Of a stretch of 64,000 nt of DNA, positions 13,042-24,652 are shown piece after piece (positions within the stretch are counted from its first letter, which is position 1; every line of letters begins with the position of its first letter). The stretch is from Xestospongia muta. Lineage: Eukaryota > Porifera > Demospongiae > Haplosclerida > Petrosiidae. The position numbers were made by a program, and so were the translations under genes. Location of the stretch: contig OY848917.1 in NCBI GenBank assembly GCA_963693285.1, positions 18,953,745 to 19,017,744 on the forward strand, read 5' to 3'. The notes beneath the pieces were generated by a model. That model worked only from the letters and a program-made list of their open reading frames with translations, was not told where the DNA came from and ran no database searches.

Positions 13042-13205
13042 ATCCAGAGACACATAAAGAAGCTACTAGATTGTTGACAGTTAATACTGAGAATCTTATG
13101 ACTACTGTGGGTGTAGTACTTAATACTCCAGAGAGTGCTTTAATAAAAGTACATCCAGAAACTTGTGCACATTTGACTGGTCTAAGTTGGATCAAGAAAT
13201 TATAA
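13042..13205 (+). pseudogene. Orphan last exon of the vinculin-like tail
   Basis: The exon follows ttttacag and reads in the same phase as the right-arm terminal exon (33,708-33,892). It retains EAT.LL...N.ENLM....VLN..ESALI.V.PE..AHLTGL.W and then stops TAA. This matches the last helix region of vinculin (ATEMLV-NAQNLM pattern). It is open, but has no upstream tail exons left to join. It shows that the ancestral gene had the vinculin-like end before the arms split. Confidence 0.8.
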
Positions 13206-13728
13206 TGAACTATCAAGCTCAATTAATTGCTATATTCTGTGTGTTTATATTTTATATTACCTTTATGTAATATTTTTTGTTTACTGTGTAGTTTTATTAA
13301 CTACTGTAGTCATGACATATGCTATGAATTATTGTCTATTTTTGGGGAAATTAAAACAAAAGTATAATTCTAAATATTATATGTGAACTACATGAGAAAG
13401 GACCTTTCTAATTTGTAAAAATACAAGTGGCTTAGACACCATAAAAAATTGGTGGGCTCAAATGTAATCTGATATTTTTTACTACCATTCTGAAAAAAAT
13501 ACAATAAATTAAATATGTTACATGTAAATTTTTATTACAATTCTCTTGTAAGCTAAGCTTAAGAACAAAATGTCATTTGACTTGCTGTTTTACACTCTCA
13601 TACTAACTGACATTGAATTGTAATTTAATGAGTAATATTCTCATACATATTGATATATGCATTTCAATGTCATCACAATACCATATGATGTTATGTTAGA
13701 ACAATGTTTAGAATTGAATATCTTTATT
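13206..13728. other. Non-coding flank
   Basis: AT-rich sequence with no recognisable gene, RNA or repeat family. It marks the inner edge of the left arm; similarity to the right arm fades about here. Confidence 0.5.
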
Positions 13729-13945
13729 TAACAACTACAATCATAATGAATTATGATATCTTTTTACAACTATTGTATTACACCAATATAGATCATTACT
13801 ATTGTTAATTATTCTTTAGTTTTACAAGATAAACTAATTTTACTAATTATTTACTTTGTCTCATATTATCATTAATGTTTTAGCAATAAGATATCATTTA
13901 ATCTTTTTAATAATTAATTAAAAATCTATTAATGTTTTGGTGTTC
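13729..13945. repeat. AT-rich dispersed repeat, copy 2
   Basis: This is the same block as 1-240 and 18,343-18,570, opening with aacaactacaatcat. It leads directly into the E2F-like promoter block, as copy 3 does. Confidence 0.6.
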
Positions 13946-13958
13946 TTCTTACGTAATA

Positions 13959-14032
13959 TTTTCCCGCCATAATAGTGGCGGTTAAGGGTTTGAAGTTCCT
14001 TGCTAGATGTGTCCACGTGATATTTTCCCGCC
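13959..14032 (+). promoter_or_regulatory. Two E2F-like sites in a promoter-like block
   Basis: TTTTCCCGCC occurs at 13,959-13,968 and 14,023-14,032, within GC-richer sequence shared with 18,601-18,737. TTTCCCGC is the classical E2F/DP core, associated with cell-cycle genes. The block sits about 1 kb upstream of the first coiled-coil gene remnant. The site match is direct; promoter activity is inference. Confidence 0.55.
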
Positions 14033-14059
14033 TAGCCAACGTGTGTATTTTTATTAGTA

Positions 14060-16319
14060 ATAATTTCTCTGGAGACCTTCTTTGACTGGACTCTCACTCT
14101 ACTTTGACTGGACTCTTGTGATCTTCACCATTTAAGACAGTTTGTGTTTCAATGTTTTATTACACTCACGTCTTACTTTATCAATGAATGTACCAAGAAC
14201 AAGAATATTAAGAAGTGGCAAGTGAATACTTCATATATTTGGATAAACTTGGTTGATCAATGAATAAATGAAACAATGACGTTTTACCATCTAATACAAT
14301 TAAAGTACAGTTTTCATGGACTCTATTACCTGGCACAAGTTGTAACCTTGTTAAGTACTTAAATGTAAGTTTTTTACATGTGTTCTCCATGAACGATTGT
14401 ACAAATACTGGATGACTGCATATGATAGATTTACAAGACTTATTAAAAATTCATAAACCACAACAAAACCCAGTATACTAAGCACAAGATGAAGGTTCTG
14501 GAGTAGGTGGGTGATCTAAGTATGTGCCCTATTAGTATGGGAGTGAGACTTAATGTGGTAGCACTAGAGCTGGAGAAGGAGGACAGAATTTATATGCTTT
14601 ATATTTTATTCTACTCCACAGGATAATGAAGGTAATTAAAGTGGGTGTGGTTTTGTGAGGAACTATAGTTTTAACTGCACATGTATATCTTTATTTGTCC
14701 ATTTATCAATTCATCCATTCATTGATTCATAAATTCATCCATTTATCCATTAATACTACCTATTTATCCATATAACAGAGTTATATTCTTCTACTATAAC
14801 TTACCTCATTCCAACAACAACAAATCTATTGCTCAAAACAATGATTTTTGTCTGAATCGTCACAGTCATAATCCAATACCTTGTCCCTGTTGTAGTCTGG
14901 TTCCCATACTCAACATAGATATGCGTGTATGTAAGTTTCATTTCTCAGTGTTATAGTCTAATTTCCATACTAATCATTTTATTAATTAATATAGTCTGAT
15001 ACCCATACTACATAATTTAGTCCCATTTCCATACCACCACTTTCCTTTCCATTCCTATAATACTTACAATTCATTTCCCTAGTTCACATATAAATGTACA
15101 TCCTAAACGAGCAAGTACTACGTCCTCCTCCACCCTTCCCAAATCCTCACTCACCAAAAGCAATTCTCCCAACTGCTTCATCTAAAACTGGTCAGACCAG
15201 TCAAACAAGTACTTCAAAGCAGGATACATCTGTACCAACTACTGCTAACACTAGGTTTTTAGTAACTGACATACATGTACAGTTATATTAGTGTATTTGT
15301 CACAATGTTAATATTCTTATTAACTATACACGTACATGTATATACATGTAGTTATTATATGTGCCTTGTAGTTCTCTCATTATGTGAGTGGGTAGTTATA
15401 GTTTGTCTGGATCTGGTCACATGATAGTCACATGATCTGGTTGTGTCCATTTCTGTAGGGATTGTCTGAAGTTGATGTTGTTGCTTTACAAGAGTAGAAC
15501 GAATGTCTTTAAACTAATTTTGAATAAGTCTTTGCCCAATGGAAGGGTGTGTTAAACAATTAAATGGAAAATTAAAATAATATGAAAATAGCAAGGAACT
15601 GTCAGAATTTGTAAATTTGATGTGGTAGTTAAAAATGTAATCTACATTCATCATCTGTTATGTCTTACTATGAACCATTTAAAATATTATAAATCTATTC
15701 AACATTACAATTTTCCATTTAGCTGTCATTGAACTCAACCTATGATGAGAGACTAACAGAACTAGAATAGACAATAGAAAAGTTACATTCTGATCTAGAG
15801 TTTAAAGACTCAGACCTGGACACCAAGGAACAAAAACTCGTAGAATATAAAGATTATATGACAGCACTGGAGACCAGTTAGTGGAGTATGCTAGCATGAT
15901 GAATGATCAATCTAAGATAAGTGTTTTGATAGTAATGTTTCATTCTCATATTTCCTTCTGTTAGGATTAATTTTCATAATTTCATAATAAAGTCTTATTC
16001 CCTTATTATAGACTGATTCTCATACCATATCATAAATATTGTATAAAAAGAAGTCTCATTTCCAATCCTAATGTTTCATTCTCATGTATAGAAACTAAGA
16101 GATACTTTAAAATTTAATTCTTTTGTTTTTAGATTGTCCAAACTTGAAGAAGGGAACAAAACTTTACATCAACTATCCAATCAGCTCTCATTAGTGATAG
16201 AGGAGTATCAGAAACAAACTAGAGCACTTGTTGAAGATGTAGAAACTAAAACTAGAGAAGTTAAAATAATAAGAGTATATTTACAGAGAACTGAACAAAG
16301 TAGAAGTGTCTCTGAAGTA
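14060..16319 (+). pseudogene. Coiled-coil gene, copy 1 (decayed, one exon intact)
   Basis: Blocks shared with 18,890-20,345 are a Ser/Thr-rich exon near 15,109-15,285 (reading 'SKTGQTSQTSTSKQDTS'), a leucine-zipper block near 15,460-15,570 ('LSEVDVVALQE' then a stop), and a heptad-rich block near 15,724-15,880 ('DERLTELE', stop, 'TIEKLHSDLEF'). A further exon, about 16,133-16,318, exists only in this copy and is fully open: it begins RLSKLEEGNK, runs as continuous heptads (about 60 residues), and is bounded by ttttttag and gtaagt. Stops and a frameshift in the Ser/Thr exon make a full product unlikely. I do not recognise the family. Confidence 0.6.
14400..15060. other. Intron-like stretch, nothing recognised
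   Basis: AT-rich sequence with 'attcatccattcatt' simple motifs from 14,700 to 14,770 and repeated 'cccatact' motifs from 14,900 to 15,040. The same motifs occur between the exons of copy 2 (19,100-19,560), so this is probably intron of the coiled-coil gene. Confidence 0.5.
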
Positions 16320-16473
16320 AGTTAATATCAAATTGTGTCTATCTGGACATATCATGTACTAGTGTGTGTTCATTTATCATTTAGATCATGATCCATCCAT
16401 TGATCACATATAAATTAGATGTTATTTTATTTATCTATCATTCCATTTATCTCTTGATTCATTGATACACCTG

Positions 16474-16671
<198 letters not shown>

Positions 16672-17296
16672 CTCCTGTCTAGTTCCATTCCAACAGTTCC
16701 AAGGGGTATTGTTTATATTTTCCATTGTCAAAGATCCATCTTTATGTACACCAATAACACACTATTAACTGTAGAATGTTACACAGTGCAAAAACTTCCT
16801 ACAGCCTTTATAAATATAGGGTTCTTTCTCTCCAAGTTAATGTACTAGTAGATCTGAGTCCAAGCAACTAGTGGGCCTGTTAGTTGTCTCCTACATACAT
16901 AAACTAGTTTTACTAATTTGTAATATATATTGATATAGAAATATCATAACAGAAAATGATTTTGAGACGTCTAAAGTGACTAGTTTGGGAATTCTGAGAG
17001 AAATATTGTATTCTATATTACATATAGACATTGTCTTACAAATGTATTTCTTTCCCGTAACAAGTTGTATAATAGTTAAAGTACTATAATATTTTATGTA
17101 TTTTGAAACTTTTAATTATTTGTTAATTAGTTCAATTAAAAATCAATTAATGTTGGTCACGTGGGTGGTGGTACAGGTGACAAATGTGTCACGAGGTTTT
17201 GTTGAGTAATCGTCAAATTGAAGCGTGAGAGAAACCTCTTGATGATATAAAAAATACTCTATTTTTCATGTCTCTATGTCTCTACGACTCACCACG
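16672..17296. other. Non-coding; possible second promoter-like block
   Basis: No coding region is recognised. Around 17,098-17,165 the text resembles the AT-rich repeat ('taattagttcaattaaaaat', 'caattaatgtt') and is followed by CACGTG at about 17,158 and 'ggtgacaaatgtgtcac', an order like the E2F-bearing blocks but without TTTCCCGCC. It may be a decayed third member of that promoter family. Confidence 0.4.
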
Positions 17297-17397
17297 TCGC
17301 TGGATCACCTCTTCACTTCGTTGGATCTTCTCTCCTCGTCGCTGGACACCTCGTCACTTCGTTGGATCGACTCTCCTCGTCGCTGGATCATCTTTTC
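17297..17397. repeat. 42-bp minisatellite, about 2.5 copies
   Basis: The unit 'cgctggatcacctcttcact' continuing 'tcgttggatcttctctcctcg' occurs twice with a few changes and then partially a third time. The unit is a multiple of three, so open frames run through it, but no start, splice context or family supports a protein. Confidence 0.8.
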
Positions 17398-17757
17398 GTT
17401 TTAGTTATGTCATCTTTATCTGTTTCGTTACTTTTTTTTCTTATTTTTGTAATATTTAATTTTTTTATTTATGTAAAGGTTTTTGTTCTGACTCTTCGTT
17501 TCTACAGGACTCAGCTTGGAAGTTCTTACTGTGGTTGGTCTGATGTTTTTTGATGGTCTTGACTGTCCTTCTCTGATGTACTCTTCACAGTTCTGATGTT
17601 CTCTGGATACAAAAGATGAGTTGCTCTCCTGCTCATTGGACTCTTTCTTGTCTTCCTTCCAGCCTTCTCTCCTCTTCTTTTATTTTTTTTAAATTTTATT
17701 TTGGGCTATCTAGCCTATATACATTATACACACACTCATACAATCTCTATAAATTAT

Positions 17758-17828
17758 CTCTCCCTTGCCGCCTGGCGGCCATAAAATTTTTTTAAAAATA
17801 TCCGTGGCCGCCAGGTGGTAAGGGAGAG
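17758..17828. other. GC-rich hairpin in AT-rich DNA
   Basis: Arm one, 17,758-17,781 (ctctcccttgccgcctggcg...), is the inverse of arm two, 17,805-17,828. There are only two mismatches over 24 positions, and both would be G-U pairs if the + strand were transcribed. The loop is 23 bases and AT-only at its centre. It could be a small foldback element or a structured RNA such as a microRNA precursor; nothing decides. Confidence 0.6.
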
Positions 17829-17829
17829 C

Positions 17830-18342
17830 TCTGATTTGTAGGGTGCGTGTGTGTGTGCTGTGTGTGTGTGTAGGTTGGTTGTCCTTTTTCACTTCCTCTG
17901 TCTCTCTTCACTCTCCTCTATCCATTCATTGTCACCACCAGTTCAGTTAATAACTACTCTTTTTCTTTCCATGCAGGAGCAGCACTGTTGAAACAGGTGA
18001 GCTACCTTCCATCCATCCACTCTTTAGTATTCCAGTTGTTCCAGATAACTTTCTTTTTCTTCCTCTATGTTCTCTACTTGTGGACTGACTGGACTCTTAG
18101 GGACTCTACTTGTGGACTTCAACTACAGAGACTGTCTTTTAACTTTTTATTTATTTTCTTTTTTTCTTTATTTTTTTCTTTATGATTTGTTAGTTATTTA
18201 TTATATAAAGTTCTCAAAAAACATTTTTTATCTAAAATCAGTCAATCTTCATTTAATCTTTAACTCAAATATTCTAGATTTATTTAACTTTGAAATTGTT
18301 TCATAAAAAATTGAATTAGTTTAGAATTGAATTTTTTAACTT
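17830..18342. other. No gene recognised
   Basis: Pyrimidine-rich sequence with a 'ctacttgtggactgactgga' type short repeat around 18,070-18,120, then an AT-rich tail. Short open frames here are low-complexity Phe/Leu-rich and unsupported. Confidence 0.5.
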
Positions 18343-18570
18343 TAACAACCACAATGATACTGAACTCTGATTATTAATCTTTTTACAACTATTGTATTAC
18401 ATATTATTATAACATCAATATATATCATTTTTATTAAAGTTGTTAATTTCTTTTTTAGCTTTAAAAGATAAACTAATTTTACTAATTATTTAGATTGTGT
18501 CATATTATCATTATTGTTTGTTGGCAAAAAGGTATATTTAATTAATAACATTTTATTAATTAAAAATCTA
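18343..18570. repeat. AT-rich dispersed repeat, copy 3
   Basis: This matches 13,729-13,945 and 1-240 in motif order, opening with aacaaccacaatgatactg. It is followed by the same E2F-like block as copy 2. Confidence 0.6.
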
Positions 18571-18600
18571 TTAATGTTTTACTGTTCTCGTTACTTGATA

Positions 18601-18737
18601 TTTTCCCGCCATAATAGTGATGGTCACGCGTTTGATATTCGTTGCTAGGTGTGTGCTCATAATATTTCCCGCCATAATTGTGATGGTCACGCGTTTGATA
18701 TTCGTTGCTAGGTGTGTGCTCGTGACATTTTCCCGCC
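18601..18737 (+). promoter_or_regulatory. Three E2F-like sites with a tandem 64-bp duplication
   Basis: TTTCCCGCC cores lie at 18,601-18,610, 18,665-18,673 and 18,728-18,737. Between them the segment containing 'tgatggtcacgcgtttgata' and 'ttcgttgctaggtgtgtgct' occurs twice, about 64 bases apart. Copy 2 (13,959-14,032) has only two sites, so the third arose by tandem duplication of a site-bearing unit. The 73-residue open frame across it is a by-product of the duplication. Confidence 0.6.
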
Positions 18738-18889
18738 TAACCAACGTGTGTATTCTCAATAGTAATGGATTCTCTAGAGACCTTTTTGATTGGACTCTCT
18801 CCCTCCTTAGACTGACTCTCGAGATGTTCACCTATTGAGATAGTTTAATTTCTGTTTTATTGTTTCCATTGAACTCAATTACTTTATCA

Positions 18890-20345
18890 TAGAATGTGCC
18901 AAGAACAAGAGTGTCGAGAGGAAGTATCAAAAGAATTCTTCCTATACATTGATGTTATGTAACTGTGATTAATTAATGGATAAACAATACAATGATTGCA
19001 GAGGTTGCATTTTAGAAACTTTAACATTTGACTGGTTCTCCAATCAGTTATTTTAATCAAGTTGTTTTTAGATATTTATTTTACAAAAGTAAGTAAGTAA
19101 TCTATTCATCCATTTATCCATCAATCTTATTTATCCATATCACAGAGTTATATTCTCTTACTACAACTACCTCACTCAAACAACAACAGAATCCACTACT
19201 CAACAATAAGTTTTATCTGAATCTCCAACTAGTTCTGATACAGAAGCCACATCCATTGATTCTGATGCATTTTCTCAGCAGCTTAGTGCAAATAGATTTA
19301 GTCCTGCCAAGATTAAATGTGAAGCTCGTCTAAAAGGTAAGACTCATATTGGTCTCATGTCAATACTATACGGACAGATTCCTATACCTCATTTTTAATG
19401 TCAGATTCCCATATGTAGCACAGTGATAATCCTATACCTTGTCCTTATTATAGTCTGATTAGTATACTAATCATGTCATTATGTAATATGTAGTCTGATA
19501 CCCATACTACATACTTTAGTCCACTTCCATACCTTACATATACACATCATTCTAAACAAGAAAGTACCACTTCCTCCTCCACCCTTCCCAAATCCTCAGA
19601 CACCAAAAATGATCCTCCCTTCACAACTGCTTCTTCTAAAGCTGGTCAGACCAGTCAAACAAGTTCTTCAAAGCAGAATACATCTGTAGCAACTACTGAT
19701 AACACTAGGTTTTCAGTAACTGACATACAGGTATAGTTATAATAGTGTATTTGTCACTATTTTAATATTCTTATTAACTATACATGTACATGTATGTCTC
19801 AATACATGTAGTTATTATATGTGCCTTGTAGTTCTCTCATTATGTGAGTGGGTAGTTATAGTTTGTCAGGATCTGGTCACATGATAGTCACATGATCTGG
19901 TTGCATATGTTTCTGTAAAGATTGTCTGAAGTTGTTGTTACTTTACAAGAGGAGAACAATCGTCTTCAAATTAATTTAGAATTAGTCTCTGCCAATGGAT
20001 GGTTGTGTCAAACAATTAGAAGGAAAATCAAAACAGTATGAAAGTGGTAAATGGTTAGAAACCATTACAAATTGTTAGCTTGGAGGGTGTGGTTAAAATA
20101 TAATCCAAACTCATTATGTCTTACTATGAATCCATTTACCATACCATACATCTATTCAACATATCACACATCCATTCCACATTTCATATATCCATTCAAC
20201 TTACCATGCATCAATTTAATATTCTATTCATCCATTCAACATTACATTTGTCCATTTAGCTGTCATCTGAACCTCTGACGAGAGACAAACAGAACTAGAA
20301 TAGACAATAGAGAAGTTACATTCTGATCTAGAGTTTAAAAACTCA
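18890..20345 (+). pseudogene. Coiled-coil gene, copy 2 (decayed, truncated)
   Basis: A Ser/Thr-rich exon pair can be read: the first ends at 19,336 ('DTEATSIDSDAFSQQLSANR', ending EARLK plus one base). The second is 19,561-19,730 (170 bases), joining in phase and ending TDIQ before gtatag. A TAA lies upstream of the first ('TQQ, stop, VLSES'). The zipper block near 19,920-20,045 reads 'QEENNRLQINLELVSANG' and then shifts frame. The heptad block near 20,262-20,345 carries the same GAA-TAG lesion as copy 1. The next exon of copy 1 is absent: a simple-sequence satellite replaces it. The family is not recognised. Confidence 0.6.
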
Positions 20346-20745
20346 GACCTTGATATCTATCTGTCTATCCATTCATTGATCCATTTATCTATCTGTCTAT
20401 CCATTATTGATCCATCTATTTATCTGTCTATCCATTCATCAATCCATTCATTTATCTGTGTATCGATTCATTGATCCATCTATCTTTCTGTCTATCCATT
20501 CAATGATCCATCTATCTATCTGTGTACCCATTCATCGATCTTTCCGTTCATCTGTCTATAATCATTGATCCATCCATTCATTAATCCATCCATTATTGAT
20601 CCATCCATTCATCTGTGTATCCATTCAATGATCCATCTATCTATCTGTGTACCCATTCATCGATCTTTCTGTTCATCTGTCTATAATCATTGATCCATCC
20701 ATTTATTGATCCATCCATTCGTTGATCCATCTATTTATCTGTGTA
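20346..20745. repeat. Degenerate ATCC/ATCT satellite
   Basis: About 400 bases of variants of 'gatccatctatttatctgtc' and 'tatccattcat' with an irregular period of roughly 30 bases. It ends abruptly at a truncated BLES03-like exon, so it marks the junction between the coiled-coil copy and the next tandem array. Confidence 0.85.
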
Positions 20746-20751
20746 TCCAGT

Positions 20752-21079
20752 TATGGATTTAGAGGTGGAAAATAAAGATCTAACTCCGTTATGGCACATT
20801 TTAAAGGACAAGATCGAATTTAAGACTGAGAATTTTGGAGTTGCTAGAATGGTGTGTCCTCAAAAAAGAAACCATTGGTCAGCAGAAGAGAAAGGTGTTT
20901 TTCAATTGTATGTTGGCAAGAGATGGAAACATTCAGTTGGTTATAAATTAGTTGATTTTGTGAAGACAGATATAGCGTTTGAACAAAAAAGGAGAAATGA
21001 TTCTGATGGCAGGAGATCTCATCGTTATGAGACTCTATACTGGAACAATGGTGAACCAGCTTATGAGATTGTAAAATGA
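20752..21079 (+). pseudogene. BLES03/DUF1917-like gene, unit A, second domain only
   Basis: From about 20,752 the sequence matches the second half of the unit B gene (25,433-25,779), reading 'TPLWHILKDKIEF', 'NHWSAEEKGVFQLYV' and 'ETLYWNNGEPAYEIVK'. The first domain and the start exon are missing, replaced by satellite. The C-terminus stops early at TGA (21,077-21,079) where other copies have CGA (Arg-Pro-Gly-Ile-Thr-Lys). It is a 5'-truncated end member of the tandem array. Confidence 0.85.
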
Positions 21080-22790
21080 CCTGGAATCACCAAAATTAGA
21101 GAACTGGAATAGATGTAATATCCTGAAATTTGTATGTAATATATCAGAGTCGGTAAAATTATTTTACACAATTTATACTATTGCAGTGATTCAATTATGT
21201 AACAGAAATGACTCTTATAAAAATAATGTTAAATGTCTTATAAGTAGTAGACCTGTTATCATTCACTACTATTAATTTCAGTAATCTACAACTCCAGATA
21301 ATTAAGTAAATGTCTTGTACTTCCTTGATAATGAAGTTGTTACAGTTTTTGATTTATGACTGTCTTGATCTTGTTTTAGATTTAGTCATAACTTACACAG
21401 AATATTCCTATATACATTGAGAATATTTGAATCAAAGATATTGTATAATTAGATAAATAGATAGAAATCATTATCTAGCACTCATGACTTTGGAGTGAAT
21501 ACAATCAAAAAATAATGTCTGTATTCATTATATTCTTTCATAAGATGAACGTTTAGAGATATTTTATTAGCTAAATGGTCTATCTCAACAATTAACATTT
21601 TTGTCTCACCAACAAACCATCCTATTAAGTCTAACATCATTTTGGATCATGTACAAGGAATGTATACAACTATCATTGGTGGGTTTTAGTGGTTTTCCTC
21701 CATTATTGTATGTAACTATGAATAGAATTAAAGTGTGCACACTCAGCATTGATGTACACTACTATATTATTGATCAAGACAATCTTAGGACAATATATTT
21801 AGTAAATATAATCTTGTTTACTTGCCAACAACACCTATATAGTACATCTCTGAACTTAATAATCAAGGCAAATTAAGTCACTATTTATAAGTAATAATAC
21901 CATATAATGTGAAATATTGACAATCATTAAATTTGACAAAAGCTTATCAGTTAGTTTATCATTGTTATTTCTAAATAACTACTAACCAGTATAGTAGGTT
22001 ATTACACTTTCTAGTAACAAAAGAAGCTATAACTTTTAGTAATAGGACAACCAATTGTTGATAGATGTCTTGTGATAATAAGTCAAAGATTGCAAGTAAT
22101 GACACACGCTTCTCATTTTATGGGTGTGGTCAACATAAAATTGTTGGGAATTTAAATAAAAATTGCCAAATTGCTAAACAAAATGACTTAATAATATTTC
22201 CCATTGTACAGTAACTACAAAGTGGAAATCTAAAAACACAATTTACGTGGATTGTAACAATTTAGGTTCATTATATACTCACATTTATATGAGGTAACAT
22301 AATGATAACGTAAGTTATTAATGTTATTATGTCTTACCTTTTGTAATTCAATAGGAAACTTGTTCTTATTTTTAAGAAAACAGTCCAAGCAATATCTTCT
22401 AGTATAAAATATACTGCAGTTCTATAAAAGAGATAATAATTATAGTTTCTAGTCACAATTAAGACATTTTATTAATGCAACATTTATATTAGATCTACAA
22501 CCTGCCATTGAGTTTTAAACAAAACAACATTATACTAAAAACTATATTCCAATATACTGTAAATGTATACTGAACTCTATAAGGTTGATATGAGGTAATA
22601 TTAATGTCTTCAATAGAAGATGTATCTAATTACCATAAAGTGGGTTTATAAGAAAAAGATTAATTTTTGGTAAATTGGTGAATTTAAATAGCTTACAAAT
22701 TAGATGATAGTCAAATTTGATATTTAAGGCTTCCTGCAATGCCCAAGACATATGTACTGAAATTATCGATGTGTAATTACTTTAAAAAGT
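21080..22790. repeat. Intergenic spacer of the tandem unit (A)
   Basis: No gene here. The stretch is nearly the same as 25,780-28,200 and, in its distal half, the inverse of 31,200-32,093. A 91-residue frame at 21,601-21,876 recurs as 86 residues at 26,740-27,000, but this region also recurs outside any gene at 63,480-63,725, so I treat it as repeat and not coding. Confidence 0.75.
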
Positions 22791-22792
22791 AT

Positions 22793-23920
22793 CTACCGGA
22801 AACAGTCATTACTGTAACTTAGCTCTGTTATAAAAGGTAGGATTTCTCTCTTAACGGCATTCCTTATGCTCTGGTAAATATGACATCCTCTAACAACACT
22901 TTCAATCTGTACTCCATTAAAGTAGGTGTGGTTATTGATATGTGCTTGATTCATCATATTCATCTTATCAATACACAAATTTTCAATTTCACCAAATATT
23001 TTCCTTACCAATAAACCTACTATTAAGTTATGTCCATAATAAGAGGTTTCACTATACATATATTATGATACAGACTTACTTTACTAACACAGACAACCCT
23101 TTTACATATTACACAGTGTGATCCTAAAATGAGTGGCTTAAACCTCTCAGAGAAAGGGTCTCTACCAATGAACGTATCTTCTAAATACCTGTAACATTAA
23201 TGAAAAACAAACCAAGACTTGTTGTAATGATTGTAACATGGCAACCTTGAAGTATTTTACACGTATTACTATCGTATTGTATTTCATATCATGACAATGA
23301 CACAATGACCTCATGCACACTAGTAATGAACAACAAGCCAGGAACCTTTTGTCAGCTCCTTTAATATTACATATAATGAACTAAGCAACTACAATGTTAA
23401 CTGGAACAACAGTGACAAAAATTATTTATTGTTCCTTATAAAAATGGTGGCCCTATATACACGAAAATTGTTTTTTATTGAAGGACTAAATTATTCTTAG
23501 ACTTTCATATTCTAGTTAAGAATGAAATTAATAGTCTATATGTATAATATTATTTACACTTAACAATGAATTTTAAGGCTTTTTCACTGATATATATCAA
23601 GTCAAACATTGAATGGTTTAACATGTAAGACTATGTTTGGAGACCATGACAACAGTTATCACTTATTCCAACATTGTTTAGTGGGTCAGATAGTGTACAA
23701 TAAAATATCATTTATTTTATTTAATAAATGCTATTATACTATACAAAAAATATGTCCATAAGGTCAGTTTTGTTCCTTACATGAATCCTCCCTTTACTTA
23801 CACTAATCCACTTGAAAATGGACAAATACGTCCAAAATCATATATAGCATCTGAAAGACCACAATTATGACAAAGAAATCTTCCCTTTTTTTCAAACTTC
23901 TTTCTTAAAGAAGTGGCCAT
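22793..23920 (-). CDS. CDPF1-like Cys-rich protein, unit A/B copy
   Basis: Exon 1 is 23,802-23,920 (ATG at 23,918-23,920; MATSLRKKFEKKGRFLCHNC) and exon 2 is 23,080-23,188. They join in phase 2 through GTAAG...CAG and read 'YLEDTFIGRDPFSERFKPL', 'LGSHCVICKRVVCVSK'. The Cys-x2-Cys, the DPF tripeptide, LGS and the second Cys-x2-Cys followed by VCV match the vertebrate 'cysteine-rich DPF motif' protein CDPF1. A third block (22,793-23,059, open frame 'YYGHNLIVGLLVRKIFGEIE') has the spacing of the CDPF1 C-terminal part but lacks its cysteines and lacks a clean acceptor. Function of the family is unknown; the Cys pairs suggest metal binding. The start lies 733 bases from the divergent unit B gene. 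Confidence 0.65.
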
Positions 23921-24652
23921 CCGAGTACACTTTGAGCCACGCCCCTATAGGCAGGACAGGATGTCCGCTGTTGCCTACTTCGCTGGCAGTATCTCCCGAG
24001 ATGAGTCAAATTGTGAAACTGTAAATGAACCACTTGAGTGTCTATGCTTTAACGTTTTTACTGTTGCTACTGTCAGAGCACACTTTGACTGCTCCTGAAC
24101 AGAGGAAGAAGCACTTAATTTCATAATGGGCGTGGCCTTACATTTTAGATGAATAATAATGTTTAGTGTGTCAACTATTGTACAATGTGATAAATGATAT
24201 TGTAGTATCTAGTCATGGTAAAATAACCACCTCAAAAACAAAACTATTTTATAATCACAAGTGAACTTAATGACATTTTTTATAGTGATGTATTAATTTA
24301 CACAGCAAGTATTAAGGTTATGGTCTACAGGTGGGACAAGTGTTCAATATTTTCCCCATTAAAGTGTGTTCCAGGTCATGGCTTTTTGTTTACAAACCTG
24401 ACAAGAATACTGTGGTTACTTACACTAAACTACTTGAAAAAGGAAAAATATGTTGAAAATTATATATAGCATACAAAAGACCACACGAACGGCGACCTTA
24501 AAAACTTTCCTTAAGATGTTGCCTACTTTTAAGCCACACCTTCATAGGCCGGACAGGATGTCCGCGAAGCTGCTTCACTGGCAGTCTGCCGAGCTGAGTC
24601 AAATTGTGCAACTGTAAGTGAACGTTTTTATTGCCGCTACTGTCAGAAAGTC

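Larger units (their letters stand above)
3646..13205 (+). pseudogene. Ankyrin-array gene, left-arm copy (ZU5 and death domain deleted)
   Basis: This is a partial copy of the right-arm gene. Exons read: start exon 3,646-3,684 (MATMKRFFNKRNH), capping ankyrin 4,660-4,758, 26 array exons from 5,247 to 12,314, closing ankyrin 12,357-12,537, the first 20-odd codons of the ZU5 exon near 12,605-12,670, and the last tail exon 13,042-13,205. Array exons 1-25 remain open and correctly spliced on paper. Lesions cluster at the end. The donor after the last array exon reads 'attagt' instead of 'gtcagt'. One base is inserted in the closing ankyrin near 12,387. TAG replaces an AAG codon at 12,535. A deletion removes the rest of ZU5, the death domain and most of the vinculin-like tail. 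A truncated ankyrin-only protein is conceivable, but a full product is not. Confidence 0.85.

Noticed and set aside
17268..17553. Two overlapping 63-residue frames
   Set aside because: They cross a 42-base minisatellite and poly-pyrimidine DNA; no support for coding.
18571..18838. Overlapping open frames on both strands with an internal repeat
   Set aside because: Produced by the 64-base tandem duplication in the E2F-like block; one frame is the mirror of the other.
21601..21876. Frame conserved between units A and B (91 and 86 residues)
   Set aside because: The DNA is a recent duplicate, so conservation is trivial, and the same repeat occurs elsewhere outside genes.
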